Below are positions 22,354 to 29,613 of a stretch of 29,613 bases of DNA, in pieces. Under the pieces are notes generated by a model. That model was not told the origin of the DNA and did no database searches. It worked only from the letters and a program-made list of their open reading frames with translations. This DNA is from Pseudomonadota bacterium. Its GTDB lineage: Bacteria; Pseudomonadota; Alphaproteobacteria; Rhizobiales; Beijerinckiaceae. The translations under genes were made by a program, and so were the position numbers. The DNA lies in NCBI GenBank assembly GCA_023423995.1, contig JAFAEL010000253.1, positions 1-29,613 of the forward strand. Direction: 5' to 3'. How positions within the stretch are numbered: the first letter of the stretch is position 1; every line of letters begins with the position of its first letter.

Positions 22354-22692
22354 ATGGCGAACCGCAGACGCGGCGAGATCGCCGCCACCATCGACGGGCG
22401 GGCCTATACGCTCTGCCTCACGCTTGGCGCCCTTGCCGAGCTCGAGAACGCCTTCGCGGTCGACGATCTCGGCGCCCTGAGTGCCCGGTTCGGCACCGGC
22501 CGTCTTTCGGCGGAGGATCTGGTTAAGCTTCTCGGAGCGGGCCTTCGCGGCGGCGGAATGACGATCTCCGACGGGGAAATCCGGACCTGGCCGGGCGGGT
22601 GTCTTCCGGAGATGATCGCCGCCGCCGCGGATCTTCTGGCCACGACCTTCGGGCACATCGCTCCAAACCCTCCGGACCCGCAGGCGGCCTAG
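22354..22692 (+). CDS. GTA tail assembly chaperone, gp10 family (orfg10 equivalent)
   Basis: This 112-residue protein of the GTA-gp10 family opens NRRRGEIAATIDGRAYTLCL and continues TLGALAELENAFAVDDLGAL, then LSAEDLVKLLGAGLRGGG. The family is grouped with phage tail assembly chaperones. Near its 3' end, 21 bases before the TAG, is a slippery-type heptamer, and the -1 frame opened there encodes gp10.1. A normal product of 112 residues and a -1 fusion of about 177 are therefore both possible. Confidence 0.88.
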   Translation: MANRRRGEIAATIDGRAYTLCLTLGALAELENAFAVDDLGALSARFGTGRLSAEDLVKLLGAGLRGGGMTISDGEIRTWPGGCLPEMIAAAADLLATTFGHIAPNPPDPQAA

Positions 22693-22886
22693 AAGGCGAG
22701 GCCGAGCCGCCTCCCTTTCCCTGGGAAGAGGCGCTCCATCTCGGCCTCGGCTTCCTGCGGTGGACCCCCGAAGCGTTCTGGCGGGCGACGCCCCGCGAGC
22801 TGTCGGCCGCGCTTGGCCCTCTCCGGGCGACCGCGACGCGATCCGACGAACTGCAGCACCTGATGACCCTGTTCCCAGACCAATGA
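22599..22886 (+). CDS. GTA tail assembly chaperone gp10.1-like frame (rcc01693/TAC_6 type), no convincing own start
   Basis: The recognisable domain starts near 22713: FPWEEALHLGLGFLRWTPEA, then FWRATPRELSAAL and a terminal DELQHLMTLFPDQ, matching the small TAC_6 proteins of GTAs. The only ATG, GTG or TTG in this frame before the domain is the GTG at 22599, 94 bases inside gp10 and without a clear ribosome site; the residues it would add (SSGDDRRRRGSSGHDLRAHR) look like out-of-frame gp10. The frame is -1 to gp10, and a slippery heptamer at 22665 would join them as 22354-22671 plus 22671-22886. I prefer expression as a fusion but list the longest open frame. Confidence 0.72.
   Translation: MSSGDDRRRRGSSGHDLRAHRSKPSGPAGGLEGEAEPPPFPWEEALHLGLGFLRWTPEAFWRATPRELSAALGPLRATATRSDELQHLMTLFPDQ
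22665..22712 (+). promoter_or_regulatory. Candidate -1 programmed frameshift signal
   Basis: AAACCCT at 22665-22671 reads A AAC CCT in the gp10 frame and fits the X XXY YYZ rule; slipping one base back gives AAA CCC. Ten bases downstream AGGCGGC (22682-22688) pairs with GCCGCCT (22706-22712) in a 7-bp stem with a 17-base loop that includes the gp10 stop. Heptamer, stem and frame are seen; slippage is inferred. Confidence 0.55.
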
Positions 22887-22897
22887 GGAGAGGCCCG

Positions 22898-23503
22898 ATG
22901 GCTATCGCTGACGAGCCGGCCCGGCTGCTGAGCGCCAACCAGCGCCAGCTGGAGACGCTCGAACGCTTGTCGAAGAGCTTCGGCCAGTCGCTCACGGGCG
23001 CGCTCTCGGCCAGCACCGCGATCGGCAGGCAACTCGGGAGCGTGCTCGACAGTATCGGCGCCAAGCTCGCCGCATCTCTCGGCAGGAGTGCCGTCTCGAC
23101 CCTCGAGACCACGCTCACCAGCGCCCTCCGGGGCGCCGCGCGCGCTCTGACGGAAGCGGCATCCTCGTTCAGCTTCGGCGCCGGCGGCCTGTCGCCCTTC
23201 AAGGCGGGCGGTGTCCTGTCGGCCGGCTCGATCGTGCCTTTCGCGTCGGGCGGAATCGTCGCCTCGCCCGCCTATTTCCCGCTCGGACGGGGCCTCGGCC
23301 TGATGGGAGAGGCCGGCGCAGAGGCGATCATGCCGCTCGCCCGCACATCCGACGGCAAGCTCGGCGTGCGCGGCGGGGGAGGCGGCCCGACCAGCGTCAC
23401 CGTCAACATCGCCACTCCCGATCCCGAATCTTTCCGCCGCTCCGAGGCGCAGGTTGCGGCCGCACTGGCCCGCGCCGTGGCGCGCGGGCGGCGGGCGTCC
23501 TGA
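22898..23503 (+). CDS. GTA tail tape measure protein (orfg11 equivalent)
   Basis: At 201 residues this tape measure is very short, as in Rhodobacter GTA, matching a short tail. It has helical ANQRQLETLERLSKSFGQSL, several Ala/Gly-rich hydrophobic helices, and a C-terminal part with FASGGIVASPAYFPLGRGL, LMGEAGAEAIMPLAR and TSVTVNIATPDPESF, which are common at tape-measure C termini. GAGGAGAGG precedes the ATG. Confidence 0.88.
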   Translation: MAIADEPARLLSANQRQLETLERLSKSFGQSLTGALSASTAIGRQLGSVLDSIGAKLAASLGRSAVSTLETTLTSALRGAARALTEAASSFSFGAGGLSPFKAGGVLSAGSIVPFASGGIVASPAYFPLGRGLGLMGEAGAEAIMPLARTSDGKLGVRGGGGGPTSVTVNIATPDPESFRRSEAQVAAALARAVARGRRAS

Positions 23504-23510
23504 GGCGCCC

Positions 23511-24149
23511 ATGCCGACCGACTTCCACGAGGTTCGCTTTCCGCTCGACGTGGCGCTCGGCTCGCGAGGCGGGCCGGTCCGTAGGACGGAGATCGTCACG
23601 CTCGCCTCCGGGCGCGAGCACCGCAATGGCCGCTGGGCGGACTCACGCCGTCGCTACGATGCCGGGCTGGGTGTCCGGACCGTCGACGCGCTTCACGCCG
23701 TGCTGGCCTTCTTCGAGGAGCGGAGGGGCCGGCTCTACGGGTTCCGGTTCCGCGACCGGGTCGACTGCAAGTCCTGCTCCCCCTCCGGGGTGCTGCAGCC
23801 GAACGACCAGCCGGTCGGCATCGGCGACGGTGTCACGACGGAATTCCAGCTCGTGAAGAAGTATGGCGCCGGTTTCGCGCCCTACGAGCGTCCCATCAGG
23901 AAACCGGTCGCCGGGACCGTCCGCGTCGCGGTAGCTGGGTCCGAGGTCACGCTCGGCGCGGGCCTCTCCTGCGATGCGACGACGGGCGTCCTGACCTTCG
24001 CGGCGCCGCCGGCCCCTGGCGCGGCCATCACGGCGGGGTTCGTCTTCGACGTTCCGGTCCGCTTCGACACGGACGAGCTCGAATTCGACCTCTCCGCCTT
24101 CGACGCGGGCGCGATCCCCGCGATCCCGCTGATCGAGATCATCCCGTGA
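23511..24149 (+). CDS. GTA distal tail protein, DUF2460 (orfg12 equivalent)
   Basis: This 212-residue protein has the DUF2460 marks FHEVRFPLDVALGSRGGP, EHRNGRWADSRRRYDAGLG, FRFRDRVDCKS and VTTEFQLVKKYG, and ends in PAIPLIEIIP. It forms the ring between the tail tube and baseplate. It follows the tape measure gene by 7 bases and precedes the hub gene by 9. Confidence 0.92.
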   Translation: MPTDFHEVRFPLDVALGSRGGPVRRTEIVTLASGREHRNGRWADSRRRYDAGLGVRTVDALHAVLAFFEERRGRLYGFRFRDRVDCKSCSPSGVLQPNDQPVGIGDGVTTEFQLVKKYGAGFAPYERPIRKPVAGTVRVAVAGSEVTLGAGLSCDATTGVLTFAAPPAPGAAITAGFVFDVPVRFDTDELEFDLSAFDAGAIPAIPLIEIIP

Positions 24150-24158
24150 GGACAGCTC

Positions 24159-25052
24159 ATGCGTGAGATCCCTCCGCTGCTCGCCGCCCATCTCGGCGAA
24201 GGCGTGACGACTTTGTGCCGGGCCTGGCGCCTCACGCGTCGGGACGGCACGAGGTTCGGCTTCACGGATCACGACCGGGACCTGTCCTTCGACGGCACCA
24301 CCTTCGCGGCCCGGACCGGGCTGGAGGCCGCCGAGGCGAGCGCCGAGCTCGGCTTTGCGGTCGGGGGAGGCGAGGTCGCCGGTGCGCTCGTCTCCACGGG
24401 GCTGACGGAGGCCGACATCCTGGCCGGGCGCTACGACGACGCGAGCGTCGAGACCTGGATCGTCAACTGGGCGGAGCCGGAGGCGCGGCTTCTCACGGAC
24501 GTGTTCTCGATCGGCGAGATCCGCCGCGCGGACGGCGCCTTCGTGGCCGAGCTGCGCGGGCCGATGCACCGCCTCGACGAGGAGCGCGGCCTCACCTACC
24601 GCGCCACCTGCTCGGCGGATCTCGGCGACGGCCGTTGCCGCGTGGACCTGACCTCGCCCGCTTTCACGGCCGAGGCGGCGGTCGCGACGGCCGACGGTGC
24701 CCAGAGCCTCGCGACGCACGGGCTCGCTGGCTATGCGGCCGGCTGGTTCACGGGCGGGCGCCTTCTCTGGCTGAGCGGCGCGAATGCCGGGGTGGCCGCG
24801 GAAGTGCAGGCGCACCGGCTTCTCGGCGGCCGGGGGGAACTCGACCTCTGGCGCCGCATGCCGGCGAGGATCGAGCCCGGCGACACCTTCCGGGTCTCGG
24901 CCGGATGCGACAAGCGCCTCCAGACCTGCCGGGGGAAGTTCGACAACGTCCTGAACCATCGCGGCTTTCCGCACATGCCAGGCAACGACTTCGTCCTGAA
25001 GGTCGCCGCGTCCGGCACGGGCGTGTTCGACGGCGGGAGCCTGTTCCGGTGA
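24159..25052 (+). CDS. GTA baseplate hub protein, DUF2163 (orfg13 equivalent)
   Basis: This 297-residue protein contains LCRAWRLTRRDGTRFGFTDH, DASVETWIVNW, VAELRGPMHRLDEERGLTY and the cysteine pairs TCSADLGDGRC and GCDKRLQTCRGKFDN. The four cysteines in the C-terminal half match the spacing expected of the metal (Fe-S) site reported in the Rhodobacter GTA hub. It ends overlapping the GTG start of the peptidase gene. Confidence 0.92.
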   Translation: MREIPPLLAAHLGEGVTTLCRAWRLTRRDGTRFGFTDHDRDLSFDGTTFAARTGLEAAEASAELGFAVGGGEVAGALVSTGLTEADILAGRYDDASVETWIVNWAEPEARLLTDVFSIGEIRRADGAFVAELRGPMHRLDEERGLTYRATCSADLGDGRCRVDLTSPAFTAEAAVATADGAQSLATHGLAGYAAGWFTGGRLLWLSGANAGVAAEVQAHRLLGGRGELDLWRRMPARIEPGDTFRVSAGCDKRLQTCRGKFDNVLNHRGFPHMPGNDFVLKVAASGTGVFDGGSLFR

Positions 25053-25480
25053 GGCGCGAGGCGATCGTCGCGGCGGCGCGCTCGTGGATTGGAACGCCAT
25101 ACCGGCACCAGGCCTCGCTCAAAGGCGTCGGCTGCGACTGCCTCGGCCTGCTCCGGGGCGTGTGGCGCGAGGTGATCGGCCGCGAGCCTGAGCGCCCGCC
25201 GGCCTATTCGCGCGACTGGGCGGAGGCCACGGGCCGCGAGGCGCTGATCGAGGCGGCGGGACGCCATCTCCTCCCCGTCCCCGAGCGCGAATGGCGGGCG
25301 GGCGACGTCCTCCTGTTCCGATGGCGCGGCCACCTGCCGGCGAAGCACTGCGCGATCGCGGCCGGGCGCGGCACGATGGTCCATGCCCATGAGGGCGCCG
25401 CCGTGGCGGAGGTGGCGATCGCGCCATGGTGGGACCGACACCTCGCCGCCGTCTTCAGCTTTCCGGGAGCCGAGCCATGA
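25049..25480 (+). CDS. GTA NlpC/P60 cell-wall peptidase (orfg14 equivalent)
   Basis: This 143-residue peptidase starts at GTG 25049 (4-base overlap with the hub stop). The nucleophile is Cys31 in GCDCLGLLRGVWRE, preceded by SWIGTPYRHQ; the His is in KHCAIAAG, with a further His in MVHAHEG. It sits in the tail tip and cuts peptidoglycan cross-links of the recipient during DNA delivery. It overlaps the megatron start by ATGA at 25477-25480. Confidence 0.92.
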   Translation: MRREAIVAAARSWIGTPYRHQASLKGVGCDCLGLLRGVWREVIGREPERPPAYSRDWAEATGREALIEAAGRHLLPVPEREWRAGDVLLFRWRGHLPAKHCAIAAGRGTMVHAHEGAAVAEVAIAPWWDRHLAAVFSFPGAEP

Positions 25481-28400
25481 CGACGCTTGTTCTTCAGGCG
25501 GCCGACACCGCGCTCGGCGGCCTGGCCCGGGCGGGGACGAGCTATCTCGGCGGCCTCCTGGCCGGGGCTATCTCGGGTTCGGGCGGACGCAACACCACGC
25601 GGGCCATCGAGGGGCCGCGCCTGACCGAGATGAACGGGCTCGCCTCGACGGAAGGCGCGCCGATCCCGCGCGTCTACGGCCGGGCCCGTGTCGGCGGCCA
25701 GCTGATCTGGGCGACGCGGTTCGAGGAGGTCGCGAACACGGCCGTCGACCGCCAGACCAGCCGCGGCAGCAAGAGCCTCGGCTCGTCCAGGCGGACCACG
25801 ACGACCGTCACGACCACGTACTCGTACCACGCCAATCTCGCGGTCGGGCTCTGCGAGGGCCCCATCGCCTTCGTGCGCCGGATCTGGGCTGACGGGCGGG
25901 AGCTCGACCAGACGAACCTGACGATCAGGGTCCACCCGGGCACGGAGGATCAGGTGCCCGATCCGCTGATCGTCGCGAAGGAGGGTGCCGAGAACGCCCC
26001 CGCCTATCGCGGGCTCGCCTATGCAGTCTTCGAGAAGCTGCCGCTCGCCGAATTCGGGAACCGGGTGCCGCAGCTCACCTTCGAGGTGGTCCGGCCCGCC
26101 GAGGGCCTCCGCAACATGATCCGCTCGGTCTGCCTCATCCCAGGGGCAGGCGAGTTCGCCTACGAGACGGTGCCGACCCGGCGCGAGCTGGGGCTCGGGA
26201 GCTCGGTTCCGGAGAACACGCACCAGTTCGTCCGTTCCAGCGATGCCGTCGCGTCACTCGATCAGCTCCAGGCGCTCTGCCCCAACCTGAAGCACGTCTC
26301 GCTCGTGGTCTCCTGGTTCGGCAGCGACCTGCGGGCCGGCCATTGCACGGTCACGCCCCGGGTCGAGATCGCCGACAAGGCGACGAGCGGGTCCGAATGG
26401 TCGGTGGCCGGGCTGGGCAGGGCGGAAGCCGGGGAGGTGAGCCATTCGGCCGGGCGGCCCGCCTATGGCGGCACGCCATCGGACGCCAGCGTGGTCCGCC
26501 TCGTCCAGGCGCTCAAGGCGCGAGGCCTCGCCGTCACCCTCTACCCCTTCGTGATGATGGACATCCCGGGCGGCAACGACCTGCCGGATCCGCGGACCGG
26601 CTCGGCCGGCCAGCCGCCCTATCCCTGGCGGGGGCGGATCACCTGCGATCCCGCCCCGGGGCTTCCGGGAACGGTGGATGCAACGCCGGCCGCGGCCGAA
26701 CAGGTGGCCAGTTTCTTCGGGTCCGCCGAGGAATGGGGCCTCCGCCGCCTCGTCCACCATTATGCGGATCTCGCGGCCGAGGCCGGAGGCGTGGACGGCT
26801 TCATCATCGGCTCCGAGCTGGTCGGATTGACGCGGATCCGCTCAGCGCCGGGAGTCTACCCGGCCGTGGACCACCTCCGGGCGCTCGCGGGCGAGGTCAG
26901 GGCGAAGCTCGGCCCGGAGACCAGCATCACCTATGCGGCGGACTGGACCGAGTACGGCACCCACGTCCTCGATGGCGGTACGGAGGTGCGCTTTCCGCTG
27001 GACCCGCTCTGGGCCGATCCTGCGATTGATGCGGTCGGGATCGACAACTACGCCCCGATCTCGGATTGGCGCGACGGCCCGACCAATGCCGACGCCGCGC
27101 TCGGGCGCAGCATTCGTGATCGGGACTACCTGCGGGGCCGTCTCCGTTCCGGCGAGGCATTCGACTGGCACTACGCCAGCGAGCCGGACCGTCTCGCGCA
27201 GACGCGAACCCCGATCACGGATGGGGCGTTCGGCAAGCCTTGGATCTTCCGCGCGAAGGATTTCGCCGGCTGGTGGGAGAACCATCACATCGAGCGCAGC
27301 GGCGGCGTCGAGACCGGGACGACCGCGTGGGTGCCGGGCTCGAAGCCGATATGGCTGACAGAGATCGGCATTCCGGCCGTGGACAAGGGGCCGAACGGCC
27401 CGAACGTTTTCCCCGATCCGAAATCGGTCGAGTCGGCGGTCCCGCCATTCTCGAGTGGCGCCCGCGACGACCTCGTCCAGGTGCGGGCCCTGGAGGCGAT
27501 GCTCTCCGGTTTCGACCCGGCACTTCCCGGCCATGTGGAGGGCGCCAACCCGTCATCGCCGCTCTATGGCGGCCCGATGATCGACCCGGACCGCGTATCG
27601 GTCTGGGCCTGGGACGCACGGCCGTTCCCGGCCTTCCCGGATCTCGACCTCGTCTGGGCAGACGGCGCCAACTGGGAGGCCGGCCACTGGATCACGGGCC
27701 GGATCGAGGGCGTGCCGCTCGATCGCCTCGTGCGGGCGATCATGGCCGATTACGGCCTCGATGCCGGACCCGATATCCCGCTCGACGGCTTCGTCGATGG
27801 CTACGTGATCGACCGGCCGATGTCCGCTCGCCAGGCCCTGGAACCGCTGGCGGAAATCTTCGGCTTCGATGCGATCGCGAGTGGAGGCGCGATCCGATGG
27901 CAGGGGAGGGGTGGGCGGAGCAGCACGGCCCTGCTCGCCTCGGATCTCGTGGAATCCGGCAACGAACCCGTTTTCGCGCGCTCCCGAGCGCAGGAGACCG
28001 ACCTGCCGGCCGCCGTCGAACTGAGCTTCACGGATGGCGAGGGCGAGTATGGGCGCGCCGCGGCCGGATCGCGCCGCGTCGGGGGAACGAGCCGGCGTGA
28101 GATGCGGCTCGATTCCGCGATCGTGACGCGGCGGGCCGAGGCGCAGCGCCTCGCCGACATCCGGCTTCAGGACGAATGGGCCGGGCGGGAAACGGCGAGC
28201 TTCGCCCTGTCTCCGCGCCGTCGCGATCTCGATCCCGGGGATATCGTCGAGATGGAAGGCGCGGGCGGGCCCATGTTGCACCGGATCGTCCGGATTGCCG
28301 ACGGCGCCAGCCGCAAAGTCGAAGCGCGGGAACTCGATCCCTCGATCTTCAACGCGCCCCGGCCGGCGGGCGTCCTGGCTCCCCGCCGCCCGGCACCGCC

Positions 28401-29346
28401 CAGCATAGCCGGGAGGCCCGCTGCCCTGCTGCTCGAGCTGCCCGCCTCGCCCGCCGATCCGGCGGCTCTCCAGCATCTCGCGGTGGCCGCAGATCCGTGG
28501 CCCGGCGCGATCGCGGTCTGGCGTTCGCTCGACGGTGGCTCCTTTTCGCTCCACGCCGTCGCGCATCTTCCGGCCGTGGTCGGCCAAACGACGTCGCCGG
28601 TCCCGGCGGGGCCGGTCTGGGTGTTCGATCGCGCCTCCGTGATCGAGGCGGAGTTCTCCGCCGCCGCCCTGAGTTCCATCGGCGAGGAGGGTGCGCTCGG
28701 GTTCGACAGCCTGTTCGCCGTGCAGGGTCCGGACGGCGCCTGGGAGATGTTCTCCGCGGCCTTTGCCGAGCTGATCGGTCCACGGCGCTACCGGCTGTCC
28801 GGCCTGCTCCGGGGGCTCGGCGGCACCGAAGCGCTCGCCGACCGCTCGCTCGCGCCCGGCGCGAGCATCGTGCAGGTGGACGAGGCGGTGATCGCGGTGG
28901 CGAGCCACCCGGCCGATCTCGGCCGGACATGCATCTACCGGATTGGCCCCGCCGATCGCGACCATGCCGACGCCTCCTACATCCAGCTCGAGGCAACGGT
29001 AGGCGGCACGGCGCTCAAGCCGCTCGCGCCCGTCCGGCTCCGGGCGAGGCGCGTAGAGGCCGGCATCGAGCTGTCCTGGATCCGTCGGACCCGGCTCGGC
29101 GGCGACAACTGGGAACTCGCGGAGGTGCCTCTGTCCGAGGAGCGCGAGGCGTATGTCGTGGACGTCCTCGGCGAGAGCGGCGCGGTGCAAAGCCTGGAGG
29201 TCGCCACGACGTCAGCCCTCTACGGCGCCGCCGACGAACTGGCCGATTTCGGCACTCCCCAGACCAGCCTGTCGGTCCGTGTCGCGCAAGTGAGTGGTGC
29301 CGTCGGCCGAGGCTTTTGGGCCGAAGCAATCCTTCCGATCGACTGA
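25477..29346 (+). CDS. GTA megatron / host-specificity tail protein (orfg15 equivalent)
   Basis: This 1289-residue protein begins with a hydrophobic N terminus (LGGLARAGTSYLGGLLAGA), then EGPRLTEMNGLASTEGAPIP and VYGRARVGGQLIW, which are typical of GTA gp15. A TIM-barrel-like domain covers about residues 220-640 (FVMMDIPGGNDL, GFIIGSELVGLTRI, TYAADWTEYGTHV, WLTEIGIPAVDKG). The phage-tail-protein domain follows (RQALEPLAEIFGFDAIASGG, RRRDLDPGDIVE), then a C-terminal part with YRLSGLLRGLGGTE and a beta-rich end. It forms the baseplate tip contacting the recipient. Length is normal and no frameshift is seen. Confidence 0.94.
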   Translation: MTTLVLQAADTALGGLARAGTSYLGGLLAGAISGSGGRNTTRAIEGPRLTEMNGLASTEGAPIPRVYGRARVGGQLIWATRFEEVANTAVDRQTSRGSKSLGSSRRTTTTVTTTYSYHANLAVGLCEGPIAFVRRIWADGRELDQTNLTIRVHPGTEDQVPDPLIVAKEGAENAPAYRGLAYAVFEKLPLAEFGNRVPQLTFEVVRPAEGLRNMIRSVCLIPGAGEFAYETVPTRRELGLGSSVPENTHQFVRSSDAVASLDQLQALCPNLKHVSLVVSWFGSDLRAGHCTVTPRVEIADKATSGSEWSVAGLGRAEAGEVSHSAGRPAYGGTPSDASVVRLVQALKARGLAVTLYPFVMMDIPGGNDLPDPRTGSAGQPPYPWRGRITCDPAPGLPGTVDATPAAAEQVASFFGSAEEWGLRRLVHHYADLAAEAGGVDGFIIGSELVGLTRIRSAPGVYPAVDHLRALAGEVRAKLGPETSITYAADWTEYGTHVLDGGTEVRFPLDPLWADPAIDAVGIDNYAPISDWRDGPTNADAALGRSIRDRDYLRGRLRSGEAFDWHYASEPDRLAQTRTPITDGAFGKPWIFRAKDFAGWWENHHIERSGGVETGTTAWVPGSKPIWLTEIGIPAVDKGPNGPNVFPDPKSVESAVPPFSSGARDDLVQVRALEAMLSGFDPALPGHVEGANPSSPLYGGPMIDPDRVSVWAWDARPFPAFPDLDLVWADGANWEAGHWITGRIEGVPLDRLVRAIMADYGLDAGPDIPLDGFVDGYVIDRPMSARQALEPLAEIFGFDAIASGGAIRWQGRGGRSSTALLASDLVESGNEPVFARSRAQETDLPAAVELSFTDGEGEYGRAAAGSRRVGGTSRREMRLDSAIVTRRAEAQRLADIRLQDEWAGRETASFALSPRRRDLDPGDIVEMEGAGGPMLHRIVRIADGASRKVEARELDPSIFNAPRPAGVLAPRRPAPPSIAGRPAALLLELPASPADPAALQHLAVAADPWPGAIAVWRSLDGGSFSLHAVAHLPAVVGQTTSPVPAGPVWVFDRASVIEAEFSAAALSSIGEEGALGFDSLFAVQGPDGAWEMFSAAFAELIGPRRYRLSGLLRGLGGTEALADRSLAPGASIVQVDEAVIAVASHPADLGRTCIYRIGPADRDHADASYIQLEATVGGTALKPLAPVRLRARRVEAGIELSWIRRTRLGGDNWELAEVPLSEEREAYVVDVLGESGAVQSLEVATTSALYGAADELADFGTPQTSLSVRVAQVSGAVGRGFWAEAILPID

Positions 29347-29357
29347 GCGAGGTCGCC

Positions 29358-29613
29358 ATGTCCGAGACGCCCAATCTGGGCTTGCCGCTGCTCGTGGCGG
29401 CGCAGGCGCAGAAGCACGTCACGCATAACGAAGCCCTGCTGGCCCTCGATGCGCTCGTGCTCTGCGCGGTGCTCAGCCGCGTCCTGACCTCGCCGCCGGG
29501 ATCGTCCGACGAAGGTGACCGCTACCTCGTGGCATCCGGTGCGAGCGGCGCGTGGGCCGGCCATGCGCATGAGATTGCGGCGTTCATGGCAGGCAGCTGG
29601 AGCTTCCACCACC
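29358..29613 (+). CDS. DUF2793 protein at the end of the GTA cluster (cut by window edge)
   Basis: The open frame starts at ATG 29358, with GAGG in the 11-base gap after the megatron stop. It shows SETPNLGLPLLVAAQAQKHV, THNEALLALDALVL and DRYLVASGASGAWAGHA, the N-terminal DUF2793 pattern. DUF2793 proteins often follow GTA or phage tail genes and may form fibres or adhesins; this role is inferred from position. The 3' end is outside the window. Confidence 0.88.
   Translation, partial: MSETPNLGLPLLVAAQAQKHVTHNEALLALDALVLCAVLSRVLTSPPGSSDEGDRYLVASGASGAWAGHAHEIAAFMAGSWSFHH

Larger units (their letters stand above)
13704..29613 (+). mobile_element. Rhodobacter-type gene transfer agent structural cluster
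   Basis: Gene order TerS, TerL, portal, membrane protein, prohead protease, capsid, connector, stopper, terminator, tube, two chaperones, tape measure, distal tail, hub, NlpC/P60 peptidase, megatron and DUF2793 follows the Rhodobacter capsulatus GTA order (orfg1-orfg15). All are full length. No integrase, repressor or replication gene is seen, so the element is a domesticated phage-like particle packaging host DNA rather than a prophage. Two minus-strand protease genes interrupt it at 18933-20605. The cluster runs to or beyond the right edge. Confidence 0.93.

Noticed and set aside
22662..22668. Alternative slippery site T CCA AAC
   Set aside because: The first three bases are not identical, so the P-site tRNA would not re-pair after a -1 slip; the overlapping A AAC CCT fits better.
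27553..29190. 545-residue minus-strand open frame
   Set aside because: Antisense shadow of the megatron gene.
13704..29613. Active prophage
   Set aside because: No integrase, repressor, replication or recognisable lysis genes and no attachment-site repeats are seen; order and sequences fit a gene transfer agent.

Overview
The window is a GC-rich stretch (roughly two thirds G+C by eye) of an alphaproteobacterial chromosome. The gene families point to the order Hyphomicrobiales, possibly near Methylobacteriaceae: a DUF6456 regulator, DUF2336, DUF1491, DUF3309, a YcgN-type cysteine-cluster protein, CtrA-type TTAA-N7-TTAA boxes and above all a complete Rhodobacter-type gene transfer agent (GTA) cluster. 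The genus cannot be fixed from the sequence alone. I see no tRNA, rRNA, CRISPR array, insertion sequence or integrase.

Left part (1-6544): the N-terminal part of an oligopeptidase B-like S9 peptidase (minus strand, cut by the window edge); a DUF6456 HTH-type regulator; a ParDE toxin-antitoxin pair (minus); SufE (minus); an unrecognised secreted protein; and a translationally coupled chromate-resistance pair, ChrB (rhodanese plus ChrB domain) and ChrA.

Middle part (6548-13494): a small membrane or secreted protein (minus); a divergent intergenic region with two CtrA-like boxes; a DivJ-like sensor histidine kinase followed by a TTG-initiated membrane protein with a peptidoglycan-binding domain and a DUF1491 protein; an antisense-overlapping DUF2336 protein; then housekeeping accessory genes (70-aa protein, lipoprotein, YcgN-like, YciE-like ferritin fold, DUF3309). 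A textbook rho-independent terminator closes the YciE gene.

Right part (13538-29613, running off the window): a full GTA head-tail cluster. A sigma70-like promoter leads into a structured leader that ends in a strong terminator-like hairpin just before the first gene. Then come the small and large terminase, portal, a membrane coiled-coil protein, prohead protease, major capsid protein, head-tail connector, stopper, tail terminator, tail tube, two tail-assembly chaperones, a short tape measure, distal tail protein, hub, NlpC/P60 peptidase, the giant megatron tail protein and a DUF2793 protein. Genes abut or overlap by 4 bases, as in one long operon, and all expected structural genes look intact. 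Integrase, replication and recognisable lysis genes are absent, which argues for a GTA rather than a prophage.

The most unusual points are: (1) a -1 slippery heptamer A AAC CCT followed by a GC-rich stem at the end of the GTA gp10 chaperone gene, in exactly the frame that would fuse it to gp10.1, which has no convincing start of its own (a lambda G/GT-like arrangement); (2) two secreted trypsin-like proteases with intact catalytic triads inserted on the opposite strand between the capsid and connector genes, with a hairpin carrying both convergent stop codons at one edge and start codons two bases apart at the other; (3) the promoter-leader-hairpin layout ahead of the GTA, which suggests attenuation or antitermination control; (4) CtrA boxes ahead of the DivJ-like kinase.
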